Positions 42,201-47,350 are shown, counted from the first letter of the stretch. The stretch: 64,000 bases of DNA from Macrostomum hystrix (GCA_950097015.1 CATNEN010000039.1:19771501-19835500), one strand, 5' to 3'. A program made the numbers and translations. Notes: generated from the sequence alone by a model not told the origin.

Positions 42201-43761
42201 ACGAGACACTCAGGACATTAAGCTACATTGAGCATCCTTCAACGAGACACTCAGGACATTAAGCTACATTGAGCATCCTTCAACGAGACACTCAGGACAT
42301 TAAGCTACATTGAGCATCCTTCAACGAGACACTCAGGAAATTAAGCTACCTTGGTCATCCTTCAACGAGACACTCAGGACATTAAGCTACCTTGATCATC
42401 CTTCAACGAGACACTCAGGACATTAAGCTACCTTGATCATCCTTCAACGAGACACTCAGGACATTAAGCTACCTTGATCATCCTTCAACGAGACACTCAG
42501 GACATTAAGCTACATTGAGCATCCTTCAACGAGACACTCAGGACATTAAGCTACATTGAGCATCCTTCAATGAGACACTCAGGACATTAAGCTACATTGA
42601 GCATCCTTCAACGAGACACTCAGGACATTAAGCTACATTGAGCATCCTTCAACGAGACACTCAGGACATTAAGCTACCTTGATCATCCTTCAACGAGACA
42701 CTCAGGACATTAAGCTACATTGGTCATCCTTCAACGAGACACTCAGGACATTAAGCTACCTTGGTCATCCTTCAACGAGACACTCAGGACATTAAGCTAC
42801 CTTGATCATCCTTCAACGAGACACTCGGTAGATTAAGCTACATTGAGCATCCTTCAACGAGACACTCAGGACATTAAGCTACCTTGAGCATCCTTCAAAG
42901 AGATACTCGGTAGAAGCTAGGTTACTGACAATTCATCAGCGAGACACTAATTGTATTTAGCTACGCTAATGACCACCTTTCAAACAACAATTGGCTATAA
43001 AAAACAAAAAAACGAATTACGACTTTAAAGTGACGTCAAAGTCAGAACAGTCCACTTACCAGCTTGGTGGACAGAGGTGTTTTGTCGCCCCTGGGTAGGT
43101 GCTCTTCGGCACCGAGCACAACACAGTTGGCAATGATGGTGAGCAGCACCATGTACTCGAAGGGCGTACACAGAGAGATAAAGGCACAAATATGCCAGTT
43201 CTTGGTTAAGGAATAAACTGAGAGTTTGCTGACAGAAACACTACTGTTTTAAGACATATATTTGAATATATTTTTTTGTATAGCAAATACCCCTTTCTAC
43301 ATCTGTCTCATCTCCCATCTTCTTTTCCACACGCTGTCTTAGTCTTTTCAGTAAAAAATTTACTGGCAGCATTTTCCTAGAAACAAAACTACAAAAACTG
43401 AAATTTAAACTACAAATATTTATTTTCGATTAAAAGGATATCCCCACTCGATGATGATCTTGGCGTACTTCCTGATAATGTTCTCTTCAGAGAAGATGCA
43501 CAGGGAGCGGGTCGGCGTGTTGCCAAGGCCGGGTAGGCCCATGTTCAGGGTCCGGCGTGCGATGTTGCGCAGTGAAGCATTCTTCGAGTCGCCGCTGCCA
43601 CCGCCGCCCATGCCGCCGGCGCCTGCGCCGCCTCTGCCAGCACTGTCGTCCAGCGACTCTCCGCCGTCGACAGTCAGCGTGGCCATTCTGACAAGGTCGT
43701 TGCGACGCTGGTGCACTGTCATTGCTGGCTGGTGCGTGTTCTCTCTACTTTGGATTAGAAT
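3004..43761 (-). CDS. Voltage-gated calcium channel alpha-1 subunit, CaV2 type (whole gene, 32 exon positions, 38 exons)
   Basis: Pore-forming subunit of a presynaptic-type (N/P/Q/R-like) calcium channel in the plasma membrane. It opens on depolarisation and binds a cytosolic beta subunit. Seen: four repeats of six membrane helices with S4 sensors, pore motifs TMEGW (I), EDWN (II), GEGW (III) and GESW (IV), an AID motif [13 protein letters not shown] after IS6, IVS4 [17 protein letters not shown] typical of CaV2, then an EF-hand region and IQ helix [10 protein letters not shown]. All exon joins agree in phase. EEEE excludes sodium channels, NALCN and CaV3; the N-terminal [11 protein letters not shown], the AID and LPYSSMF favour CaV2 over CaV1. 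The II-III linker is short, without a vertebrate-like synprint. Five exon positions are duplicated or triplicated. About 1,830 residues are covered; the start codon exon and the last exon are not certain. The exons are listed separately below. Confidence 0.95.
3703..3795 (-). CDS. Candidate alternative last exon with glutamine run
   Basis: Acceptor GCGCAG then ISLPWQR, eight Gln (mostly CAG codons), [15 protein letters not shown] and a stop (TAG at 3705-3703). Phase 0 matches the end of exon 31, so using it would end the protein here instead of exon 32. No AATAAA was seen below it before exon 32, and there is no homology support. Confidence 0.35.
   Translation of the reverse strand: MSLPWQRQQQQQQQQDSNSGTAAENEPRRL
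4648..4780 (-). CDS. CaV2 exon 31: distal C-terminal tail
   Basis: Reads [20 protein letters not shown] then a Gly-rich basic stretch ending GENLSAQ. Acceptor TTGCAG, donor GTGCGT, phase 1 in and 0 out, matching both neighbours. Confidence 0.75.
5083..5265 (-). repeat. SINE fragment, copy 3
   Basis: Body segments CCCTGACTTTCTCATTGTCA and GGCCCTCAAGGGCGTAGATT are clear; the head is degraded (GCGGATTCGAGCTCACG). Lies in the intron between exons 31 and 30. Confidence 0.75.
5408..5520 (-). CDS. CaV2 exon 30: distal C-terminal tail
   Basis: Reads [20 protein letters not shown] then RQSSDEEKR. No domain; accepted because acceptor ATCTAG, donor GTGACT and both phases fit exons 29 and 31 and composition is coding-like. 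Confidence 0.75.
5522..7893. other. Intron between exons 30 and 29
   Basis: A/T-rich. Apart from the promoter-like cluster, nothing recognisable is seen. Confidence 0.6.
6915..7035 (+). promoter_or_regulatory. Promoter-like cluster (CCAAT, CRE-like, TATA-like)
   Basis: Inverted CCAAT (ATTGG 6918), TACGTCA (6964), CCAAT in AGCCAATCA (6981), then GTATAAGT (7022), in promoter-like order and spacing, inside the intron between exons 30 and 29. No ORF follows. Weak evidence. Confidence 0.2.
7894..8000 (-). CDS. CaV2 exon 29: IQ motif
   Basis: Reads [20 protein letters not shown] then WRAFKSSSK, the calmodulin-binding IQ-type helix of CaV2. AA at its start completes Glu with exon 28, skipping the fold-back element between them. 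Acceptor TTCCAG, donor GTAAGA. Confidence 0.94.
8164..8835. mobile_element. Fold-back element copy 1, with an internal hairpin
   Basis: Ends match the other two copies (GGACCACGGGGATATTTTAA on the left; TCTCGAAGATGCCGATG on the right). The centre carries a separate inverted repeat: arms 8458-8530 and 8585-8657 share TTCTCAGCATC, CAGTCACCAG and GCATC blocks. Intronic between exons 28 and 29; no transposase seen. Confidence 0.7.
8853..9747 (-). CDS. CaV2 exon 28: IVS4 to EF-hand and pre-IQ
   Basis: The largest exon. In order: IVS4 sensor ([17 protein letters not shown]), S5, pore loop CATGESWQ with the fourth filter Glu, an outer loop with Cys pairs, IVS6 ([20 protein letters not shown]), then an EF-hand-like region ([19 protein letters not shown]) and the pre-IQ helix ending NKLVPPDD. 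Acceptor ACGCAG, donor GTAAGG. Confidence 0.97.
9811..10103. mobile_element. hAT-like non-autonomous element (GTATCGG repeats), one end lost
   Basis: Dense copies of CCGATACT/AGTATCGG. The right end, read inward on the minus strand, is CAGTGTTGGGCACAGGTCCG, a start typical of hAT elements. The left TIR is not visible. Directly followed by a SINE fragment. Confidence 0.55.
10105..10240 (-). repeat. SINE fragment, copy 4
   Basis: Matches the SINE 3-prime half (TTCACTGACTCCTGAGCACA, ACAGGTGTGTACATCTGCC). Confidence 0.8.
10338..10421 (-). CDS. CaV2 exon 27: helix IVS3
   Basis: Reads [20 protein letters not shown] then DVLVSGLQ. Acceptor TTGCCAG, donor GTAAGG, phase 0 on both sides. Confidence 0.95.
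10422..11494. other. Intron between exons 27 and 26B
   Basis: A/T-rich; no repeats, exons or elements recognised. Confidence 0.6.
11495..11650 (-). CDS. CaV2 exon 26B: IVS1-S2 loop and helix IVS2, copy B
   Basis: 156 bases, phase 0/0. Encodes a longer acidic outer loop ([18 protein letters not shown]) and helix [20 protein letters not shown]. Acceptor TGTGCAG, donor GTGAAG (weak). The loop is 15 residues longer than in copy A. Confidence 0.9.
12622..12732 (-). CDS. CaV2 exon 26A: IVS1-S2 loop and helix IVS2, copy A
   Basis: 111 bases, phase 0/0. Encodes [20 protein letters not shown] then [17 protein letters not shown]. Matches the usual short loop. Acceptor TTTCAG, donor GTAAGG. Confidence 0.9.
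13223..13387 (-). CDS. CaV2 exon 25: III-IV linker and helix IVS1
   Basis: Reads [20 protein letters not shown] then [20 protein letters not shown]. Acceptor TTAACAG, donor GTAGGC, phase 0. Confidence 0.94.
13480..13681 (-). CDS. CaV2 exon 24: helix IIIS6 and III-IV linker start
   Basis: Reads [20 protein letters not shown] then [20 protein letters not shown], the IIIS6 consensus. Acceptor TTTCAG, donor GTTAGT. Its first A completes Ala (after 23B) or Leu (after 23A). Confidence 0.95.
14297..14440 (-). CDS. CaV2 exon 23B: domain III turret and pore loop, copy B
   Basis: 144 bases. Encodes [20 protein letters not shown] then [20 protein letters not shown] and GWP. Closer to the family consensus (STGEGWP) than copy A. 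Acceptor CACTAG, donor GTAAAC. A pyrimidine-rich (sense strand) minisatellite lies just upstream of its acceptor. Confidence 0.92.
14566..15140. repeat. Minisatellite, 16-base unit GAGATGAGACAGGGAA
   Basis: About 35 tandem units with G/A and T variants. It fills the intron between alternative exons 23A and 23B. On the sense strand it is a run of CUGUCUCAUCUCUUC-like pyrimidine-rich RNA. Confidence 0.95.
15333..15485 (-). CDS. CaV2 exon 23A: domain III turret and pore loop, copy A
   Basis: 153 bases. Encodes [20 protein letters not shown] then [20 protein letters not shown]. Filter Glu in GEGW. Acceptor CATGCAG, donor GTAGGT. One base in, two out, as for copy B. Confidence 0.9.
15620..15770 (+). 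repeat. SINE fragment, copy 5
   Basis: Contains GGCAGGGCAGATGTACACAC and GTCAGCGGAATGGGCAGAAT. Confidence 0.75.
15835..16365. mobile_element. Fold-back element copy 2
   Basis: Long imperfect terminal inverted repeats: the left arm (to about 16050), reverse-complemented, aligns with the right arm from about 16160 through CTCGACGATG, CGGAAAG and TTTGGGAG blocks. The 147-residue open frame inside is folded over these arms and has no transposase motif. Intronic, downstream of exon 22 in the sense direction. Confidence 0.75.
16463..16623 (-). CDS. CaV2 exon 22: helix IIIS5
   Basis: Reads [20 protein letters not shown] then [20 protein letters not shown]. Acceptor CTACAG, donor GTGAGT. The exon sits between two oppositely oriented fold-back elements. 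Confidence 0.94.
16733..16932 (-). repeat. SINE fragment, copy 6
   Basis: Diverged full-span copy: ACCCGCAGCCAGGCGATACC at one end, CGGAATCAAACTCAGGGACC (box B side) at the other. Confidence 0.75.
16935..17450. mobile_element. Fold-back element copy 3, opposite orientation to copy 2
   Basis: Arms share CGATGCCGATGCTTGGCGATT (read on minus) and GGTTTGGGAGCTATAGTGAA with copies 1 and 2; the centre matches copy 1 (GAGCAGAAAAATTATG against GAGCAGATAAACTATG). It lies upstream of exon 22 in the sense direction. Confidence 0.75.
17496..17604 (-). CDS. CaV2 exon 21: IIIS4 voltage sensor
   Basis: Reads [20 protein letters not shown] then [16 protein letters not shown]. Phase with exon 20 selects acceptor CCACAG at 17605 rather than the nearer TTCAG. 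Donor GTGCGG is weak. The preceding intron is 4.6 kb. Confidence 0.9.
17605..22209. other. 4.6-kb intron between exons 21 and 20
   Basis: No exon-like IIIS3-S4 copy was recognised. A few degenerate repeats of about 40 bases with ACAGGTACA and GATACCCA lie at 19480-19625. Otherwise unique A/T-rich sequence. Confidence 0.55.
22210..22316 (-). CDS. CaV2 exon 20: helix IIIS3
   Basis: Reads [20 protein letters not shown] then [15 protein letters not shown]. Acceptor ATTCAG, donor GTGAGT. Unusual Ala-Thr replaces the common LDF(V/I) motif after LD. Confidence 0.92.
22471..22666 (-). CDS. CaV2 exon 19: helices IIIS1-IIIS2
   Basis: Reads [20 protein letters not shown] then [11 protein letters not shown] and [17 protein letters not shown]. 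Acceptor AACCAG, donor GTGTGA. Confidence 0.93.
22740..23117 (-). repeat. tRNA-derived SINE, copy 7 (near full length)
   Basis: Read on minus: head with GGTGGCAGAGCGGTTAACGC (box A) and AAGTTCGATTCC (box B), body, and an (ATT)n tail. Sits about 75 bases upstream of the exon 19 acceptor. Confidence 0.92.
24112..24390 (-). CDS. CaV2 exon 18: II-III linker and lead into IIIS1
   Basis: A low-homology Ser/Thr/Pro linker ending [15 protein letters not shown] and PTNP, the signature before IIIS1. Acceptor CTTGCAG, donor GTTAGT. The split Pro codon is completed by exon 19. Confidence 0.92.
24450..26795. repeat. Minisatellite, 22-base unit CTGAGTGTCTGTATTTACCAAC
   Basis: More than 100 units over 2.3 kb in the intron between exons 17 and 18; G/T and C/T variants recur as higher-order blocks. 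Read in the sense direction each unit carries ACTCAG|GTTG|GTAAAT, resembling an acceptor followed by a donor. Confidence 0.96.
26890..27008 (-). CDS. CaV2 exon 17: II-III linker
   Basis: Starts [12 protein letters not shown], then a Pro-rich piece ending GQFA. It fits the phase gap between exons 16 and 18 exactly (0 in, 2 out). Acceptor TTTAG, donor GTGAGT. A 22-base minisatellite begins about 95 bases downstream in the sense direction. Confidence 0.82.
27885..27985 (-). CDS. CaV2 exon 16: rest of IIS6 and II-III linker start
   Basis: Reads [20 protein letters not shown] then an acidic coil ending KEENE. The acceptor ATAG is the first AG after a perfect U12 branch sequence TTCCTTAAC (near 28034), about 48 bases away. 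Donor GTGAGT. Confidence 0.94.
28494..28611 (-). CDS. CaV2 exon 15B: domain II pore loop and start of IIS6, copy B
   Basis: 118 bases, same phases. Encodes [20 protein letters not shown] then [16 protein letters not shown], the family-consensus form. Acceptor GTGCACAG; donor GTATCCTTAA, also U12 type. Joined to exon 16 it gives FGN-Y-TLLNVF. Confidence 0.92.
29185..29308 (-). CDS. CaV2 exon 15A: domain II pore loop and start of IIS6, copy A
   Basis: 124 bases, phases 0/1. Encodes [20 protein letters not shown] then [16 protein letters not shown]. Filter Glu kept; the Asn that normally ends FGN is Lys here. Acceptor CGCTCAG (U2 type); donor GTATCCTTTC, an exact U12-type donor. Confidence 0.9.
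29449..29521 (-). CDS. CaV2 exon 14: domain II pre-pore
   Basis: Reads [20 protein letters not shown] then TVFQ. Acceptor TTTGCAG, donor GTAAGT (U2 type), phase 0 into either pore exon. Confidence 0.92.
29647..29778 (-). CDS. CaV2 exon 13: helix IIS5
   Basis: Reads [20 protein letters not shown] then [11 protein letters not shown]. Its first base completes Arg with the AG ending of each IIS4 exon. Donor GTAAGT. Confidence 0.93.
30316..30428 (-). CDS. CaV2 exon 12C: IIS3-IIS4 voltage sensor, copy C
   Basis: 113 bases, same phases. Encodes [20 protein letters not shown] then [17 protein letters not shown]. Acceptor CCACCAG, donor GTCAGT. S4 arginines are kept; the loop has Arg-Pro-Asp where A has His-Pro. 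Confidence 0.9.
31449..31561 (-). CDS. CaV2 exon 12B: IIS3-IIS4 voltage sensor, copy B
   Basis: 113 bases, phases identical to 12A. Encodes [20 protein letters not shown] then [17 protein letters not shown]. Acceptor TTAACAG, weak donor GTATTA. Confidence 0.9.
32222..32334 (-). CDS. CaV2 exon 12A: IIS3-IIS4 voltage sensor, copy A
   Basis: 113 bases, phases 0/2. Encodes [20 protein letters not shown] then [17 protein letters not shown]. The donor is AG|GCAAGT, a GC-AG type site, unlike copies B and C. Acceptor TTCCAG. All S4 charges are present. Confidence 0.9.
32563..32675 (-). CDS. CaV2 exon 11: helix IIS2 and start of IIS3
   Basis: Reads [20 protein letters not shown] then [10 protein letters not shown]. 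Donor GTAAGT, phase 0, directly upstream of the first of three IIS3-S4 exons. Confidence 0.93.
32955..33078 (-). repeat. SINE fragment, copy 8
   Basis: Diverged body: CCTTGACTTTCCGATCGTCA, TCGGCCCTCATGGTCGCAAA. In the intron between exons 10 and 11. Confidence 0.7.
33192..33404 (-). CDS. CaV2 exon 10: end of I-II linker and helix IIS1
   Basis: Ends with [20 protein letters not shown] then [19 protein letters not shown], the IIS1 consensus. Acceptor CATTAG, donor GTAAGC. The final T plus AC of exon 11 gives Tyr (FLYYAEF). Confidence 0.92.
34122..34232 (-). CDS. CaV2 exon 9: basic I-II linker
   Basis: Reads [20 protein letters not shown] then an acidic stretch and DYLYDI. Fits in phase between exons 8 and 10. 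Acceptor CTGAAG (modest), donor GTGAGT. No domain beyond linker character. Confidence 0.8.
34363..34538 (-). CDS. CaV2 exon 8: I-II linker with the beta-subunit site (AID)
   Basis: Reads [20 protein letters not shown] then [20 protein letters not shown], the alpha interaction domain that binds the guanylate-kinase fold of CaV beta. Acceptor TTTGCAG, donor GTGAGA. Only one copy is seen here. Confidence 0.95.
34685..34866 (-). repeat. SINE fragment, copy 9
   Basis: Has TGTACATCTGCCCCGATTGT, and on the box B side GGATTCGAACTCAGGGACC. In the intron between exons 7 and 8. Confidence 0.75.
35262..35371 (-). CDS. CaV2 exon 7: helix IS6
   Basis: Reads [20 protein letters not shown] then GVLSG, the IS6 gate with the conserved Asn. 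Acceptor TTCCAG, donor GTAAGC; ends with GG to complete Gly with exon 8. Confidence 0.94.
35491..35726 (-). CDS. CaV2 exon 6: domain I turret and pore loop
   Basis: An extracellular turret with several Cys residues leads to [20 protein letters not shown] followed by [10 protein letters not shown]. The Glu of MEGW is the domain I selectivity-filter residue. Acceptor CTGCAG, donor GTAAGT. Confidence 0.94.
35792..36670. mobile_element. Possible hAT-like MITE with a SINE inserted in it
   Basis: Left end CAGGGCTGCTGTG and right end (read inward) CCGGGCTGTG are inverted, followed on both sides by ACCGG..TAA-type subterminal sequence. The match is short and the target duplication unclear. SINE copy 10 lies inside. 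Confidence 0.35.
36085..36422 (+). repeat. tRNA-derived SINE, copy 10 (near full length)
   Basis: Degraded head with AAGCTCGATTCC box B, full body, (ATT)n tail. Confidence 0.9.
36697..36843 (-). CDS. CaV2 exon 5: S4-S5 linker and helix IS5
   Basis: Reads [20 protein letters not shown] then [19 protein letters not shown], ending in FHKTCFKN. Acceptor CTGCAG, donor GTAAGC. Its first two bases complete a Ser codon with the final A of either IS4 exon. Confidence 0.94.
37640..38682. repeat. Minisatellite, 26-base unit GAATCACATTCAAGATGGAGTG
   Basis: About 40 units differing at two main sites (aatc/aaac, catt/cagt), between exon 4B and exon 5. Each unit includes GGAATGAA. Confidence 0.95.
38877..38977 (-). 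CDS. CaV2 exon 4B: IS3-IS4 voltage sensor, alternative copy B
   Basis: 101 bases, same phases as 4A. Encodes [20 protein letters not shown] then [13 protein letters not shown], the family-consensus sensor with four Arg plus Lys. Acceptor TTTTCAG; weaker donor GTACGG. A 26-base minisatellite begins (in the sense direction) about 195 bases downstream. Mutually exclusive IS4 exons are also known in Drosophila cacophony. Confidence 0.92.
39821..39912 (-). CDS. CaV2 exon 4A: IS3-IS4 voltage sensor, alternative copy A
   Basis: 92 bases, phases 1/1. Encodes [20 protein letters not shown] then [10 protein letters not shown]. Compared with copy B the outermost S4 arginine triplet LRT is replaced by QPA, so one gating charge is missing. 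Acceptor CTTTCAG, donor GTAAGT. Using both copies would shift the frame, so they should be mutually exclusive. Confidence 0.9.
40075..40625. repeat. Minisatellite, 28- and 43-base units
   Basis: Core ACAGATTTCTAATCGA with short (GCGAATCATTCG) or long (TCGAGCGAAGACCGAGCGAG) extensions. It lies just upstream of exon 4A in the sense direction. Confidence 0.9.
41485..41624 (-). CDS. CaV2 exon 3: helices IS2-IS3
   Basis: Reads [20 protein letters not shown], then [18 protein letters not shown], the IS2 and IS3 consensus. Acceptor CTGCAG, donor GTAAGT, 140 bases, ends with two spare bases (GG) that complete Gly with either IS4 exon. A 41-base minisatellite lies about 65 bases upstream in the sense direction. 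Confidence 0.95.
41690..42905. repeat. Minisatellite, 41-base unit with CATCCTTCAACGAGACACTC
   Basis: About 29 very uniform copies (also AGGACATTAAGCTACATTGA) between exons 2 and 3. Homogeneity suggests recent expansion or conversion. Confidence 0.95.
43060..43165 (-). CDS. CaV2 exon 2: helix IS1
   Basis: Reads [20 protein letters not shown] then [11 protein letters not shown], the classic IS1 segment and start of the S1-S2 loop. It starts after an AC acceptor (GTGTAC|G), which with the upstream AT donor makes an AT-AC intron and restores EWG-PFEYM in frame. Donor GTAAGT. 106 bases. Confidence 0.93.
43442..43761 (-). CDS. CaV2 exon 1 of the joined set: N-terminal cytosolic region
   Basis: Contains a Gly-rich linker followed by [20 protein letters not shown] and EWG, the conserved CaV2 lead into helix IS1. 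Acceptor CCCAG at 43762 gives phase 0; an alternative acceptor at 43748 would start it at 43747. The donor is ATATCCTTTT, the exact consensus of a U12-type AT-AC intron. Possible in-frame start methionines lie in this exon, for example AMTVHQRR, so it could hold the start codon. Confidence 0.88.
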
Positions 43762-43839
43762 CTGGGCCAGAGACAAAATATACTAAACTCTAACTACGAA
43801 GCTGATTAGCGTTAATTTAGCTGCAACAATTGCTGCAGC

Positions 43840-43899
43840 TGCTGCTGCTTCTACCGCGGCGGCGGCTGCTGCTGCTGCTGCAGTTGCAGTTGCAGTTAG

Positions 43900-43949
<50 letters not shown>

Positions 43950-43950
43950 C
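43840..43950. repeat. CTG/CAG triplet tract
   Basis: Includes a pure (GCT) run of about 16 units at roughly 43900-43947 and interrupted runs before it. On the gene's sense strand it is CAG, ending about 80 bases before the acceptor of exon 1. Confidence 0.95.
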
Positions 43951-43965
43951 TGTTTCTGGCGCTAA

Positions 43966-45540
43966 CCGGTGGCATCCTCAAAAAAGCCCCTAGGCTTGAA
44001 GATGACGCCACGCGTGGCGCTTAGTATAGCATCCAGCAGGCCGATCTCGAATTAATTCAGCTGTGTCAATAGTCCGGCGATGATAGTATAGGACACAAAT
44101 TTATTGTTCTACACAGAACAGATTCTAGATGTCTGGACCAGAGGTGAAGTTTTAATGAAGACAATTATGTCTGCGCTTGCGTGTCACCCGGCGGGTTCTA
44201 TCTCTGGTCTCTGTGTCTCCTCGCCTCTTTCCTGCTCTGACTAGCAAAGTAGATCCGGCGCGTTTTTTGGGGGACAAACCGATATAAGGCGAGGAGGTGG
44301 CGAGGACGAGAGTTAGGGCAAAATTTGGGGAGGTTGGCGCTGAGGGGTACTGTTGCGGAGGACGAGAAAGAGGTGGCTGGGTGAGGGGAACTATAAGTCC
44401 GGTCCCACAACTGAAAGCTTGGCTGGTTGGCTGTAGTTGGTCCTCACTCACATTATCCCCTCTGCAGAACTCCCCTAAGTAGAAAAAAAATTAAAGGCGC
44501 AGAAAGCTTTGAGAGAGGAGGAGACAGAGAGACGGAGAGAGGGGAGAAGGTCCGGACCCCACCTCGTGTTGTTTCACCCAATGGTCTTTCGGTCGTCGAC
44601 CCTTCTTTTCCAAACTATACATCCCCGGTATCGTCACTGCCCAGCCTACTGCGGGAATAAGAGCGATTGGAGGATGAGGTGGCTGTGGAGCTGCTAGAGA
44701 GAAATGCAATAGGCTAGATAGGCGCGGTACTCTTAAGGAATGCGAACGGAACACGCTCCCAATGAGACTAAGGGAAGTGAGCGCGTGGAGTGGGTGTGAT
44801 GGCGGAGGTGGCTGTCGTTGGGGAGTGGGGCGGGATAGGAGGCAGCGGGGCTTAGGGTTAGTTTCTATGCGAAAAGTCCAGCCAGCCGACCCACCGGCTG
44901 CCTATAGCTCATAGCTTGGCTATCTGCACTGGAATGCCAGAGAAACAGAGAGAGAGTTTGTGTGTAAAAGAACTACACAGCTACAGTTCTTCTGTCTAAA
45001 CTATTCTCGGATACAGTTCTAGGGGAGTCGTGTACAGCAGCAGCAGCCGGCAGGCAGGCAGTTGGTTTTTCAGGCCTGGTATTTAGTTTAGACAAAAACA
45101 AGTGCAAAGTCTGTTAAACTAATGGCTTTGGTCTGTTTGCTTGAGTCGCATTCCAAATTGCAGGCAAGAACTGCTTGATGATTAAATCGAGGTTGAAGAA
45201 GGGAGACAGAAAGAAGAAGAAGAAGTATTGGGATAAATAGGAGATGGCATAGGAAGGTGTTGACAATGAGCTAATGATGGGATTTTGGCATGCATGCGAA
45301 AGTGACAGTCATCTTGGCTAACGCAGGCAGTACAGGAAATGCAGGAAAGCTTGGTGTAACAAAATTGCACTGACGGGTGAAAGAGTTAAGATGTTGTAGA
45401 AGGGAGTTCCAGTGCTTAGGAAGTTAAGAGCCTCCTAAATTCACTGAGTTAGACAGGAAGAGATCGAGTAGGAATAGAAGACTAGAGGTGATAGACGGGG
45501 ATAGGTCGAAGCAGTGAAACTAAGGACAGGGCGAGACACT
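43966..45540. other. GC-richer upstream region, no gene seen
   Basis: Purine-rich stretches near 44505-44545 and short ORFs without family similarity. Could contain a 5-prime UTR or promoter, but no clear core promoter was found. Confidence 0.4.
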
Positions 45541-46430
45541 CGGAGAGAGACAAGACAGGGAGATAGAGACAAGTGAGAGAGACAGGGGAGAGAGACAGGT
45601 GAGAGAGACAGGTGAGAGAGACAGGTGAGAGAGACAAGTGAGAGAGACAGGGGAGAGAGACAGGTGAGAGAGACAGGTGAGAGAGACAGGTGGGAGAGAC
45701 AGGGGAGAGAGATAGGTGGAAAAGACAGGGGAGAGAGACAGGTGAGAGAGACAGGTGAGAGAGACAGGGGAGAGAGACAGGGGAGAGAGACATGGGAGAG
45801 AGACAGGTGAGAGAGACAGGTGAGAGAGACAGGGGAGAGAGACAGGGGAGAGAGACATGGGAGAGAGACAGGTGAGAGAGACAGGTGAGAGAGACAGGGG
45901 AGAGAGACAGGGGAGAGAGACAGGGGAGAGAGACAGGTGAGAGAGACAGGGGAGAGGGACAGGGGAGAGAGACAGGGGAGAGAGACATGGGAGAGAGACA
46001 GGGGAGAGAGACAGGTGAGAGAGACAGGGGAGAGAGACAGGTGAGAGAGACAGGGGAGAGGGACAGGGGAGAGAGACAGGGGAGAGAGACATGGGAGAGA
46101 GACAGGTGAGAGAGACAGGTGAGAGAGACAGGTGAGAGAGACAGGTGAGAGAGACAGGTGAGAGAGACAGGTGAGAGAGACAGGGGAGAGAGACAGGTGA
46201 GAGAGACAGGTGAGAGAGACAGGTGAGAGAGACAGGTGAGAGAGACAGGTGAGAGAGACAGGTGAGAGAGACAGGTGAGAGAGACAGGGGAGAGAGACAG
46301 GTGAGAGAGACAGGTGAGAGAGACAGGGGAGAGAGACAGGTGAGAGAGACAGGGGAGAGGGACGGGGGAGAGAGACGGGAGAGAAGACAGGGGAGAGAGA
46401 CGGGAGAGAAGACAGGGAGGATGAGACAGT
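45540..46430. repeat. Purine-rich minisatellite, 13-base unit GTGAGAGAGACAG
   Basis: About 65 units (GTGAGAGAGACAG / GGGAGAGAGACAG / ATGGGAGAGAGAC). Long open frames on both strands arise only from the lack of stops in this repeat. Confidence 0.95.
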
Positions 46431-46789
46431 GAGTGAGGCAGGCACGGAGGCAGGTAGGGAGGCAGGGATGGAGAAGGAGAGAATGAGATGCAGGAGACTA
46501 GTTGGGAAGTGAACGGGAGGGTAAAGTGGAGTAGTGCGGAGTACGGGGTGTGTGAGAAAAGGAAAACGGTTGAAGAGACATAAATAGGCAACAAGTTCCA
46601 ATGGCAAGGCTTGAATTTGGTTAAATTTTTCGCGCCTAGAACTTTTTCCCAGGTTTTAAATGTTTTTTTGGTAGTTCTTTACGTGGCCATGAAAACCCTT
46701 CTTCTATAGGAAGTGTTCTGTATGCTGTGCTCCTGCTTTAGTTGTTTAGTAATTAGACGAATGAGCAACCCCTCCTTCTCTCATCTCTC

Positions 46790-47350
46790 TACCCCTCTAT
46801 ACCACACTCTTCATTCTCTTTCCCTCTCTCGCCCCTCTCTCACACTCTACCTCTCTCCCTCTCTCTCCCCTCTCTCACACTCTACCTCTCTCCCTCTCTC
46901 GCCCCTCTCTCACACTCTACCTCTCTCCCCTCTCTCACACTCTACCTCTCTCCCTCTCTCGCCCCTCTCTCACACTCCACCTCTCTCCCTCTCTCACACT
47001 CTACCTCTCTCCCTCTCTCGCCCCTCTCTCACACTCTACCTCTCTCCCCTCTCTAACACTCTACCTCTCTCCCTCTCTCGCCCCTCTCTCACACTCTACC
47101 TCTCTCCCTCTCTCGCCCCTCTCTCACACTCTACCTCTCTCCCTCTCTCTCCCCTCTCTCACACTCTACCTCTCTCCCCTCTCTCACACTCTACCTCTCT
47201 CCCTCTCTCGCCCCTCTCTCACACTCTACCTCTCTCCCTCTCTCGCCCCTCTCTCACACTCTACCTCTCTCCCCTCTCTCACACTCTACCTCTCTCCCCT
47301 CTCTCACACTCTACCTCTCTCCCTCTCTCATTCACCCTCTCACACACTCT
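46790..47350. repeat. Pyrimidine-rich minisatellite, 25- and 35-base units
   Basis: Units of CTCTACCTCTCTCCC plus TCTCACACT; almost pure pyrimidine on the plus strand for 550 bases. Confidence 0.93.

Noticed and set aside
3004-43761. Sodium channel, NALCN or CaV1 as the identity of the main gene
   Set aside because: Filter is EEEE (not DEKA or EEKE), a CaV beta-binding AID is present, and IS1, IIIS1 and IVS4 segments match CaV2.
45441-46607. 388-, 370- and 190-residue minus-strand ORFs (Leu/Ser/Pro repeats)
   Set aside because: All three frames of the 13-base array are open at once; pure periodicity.
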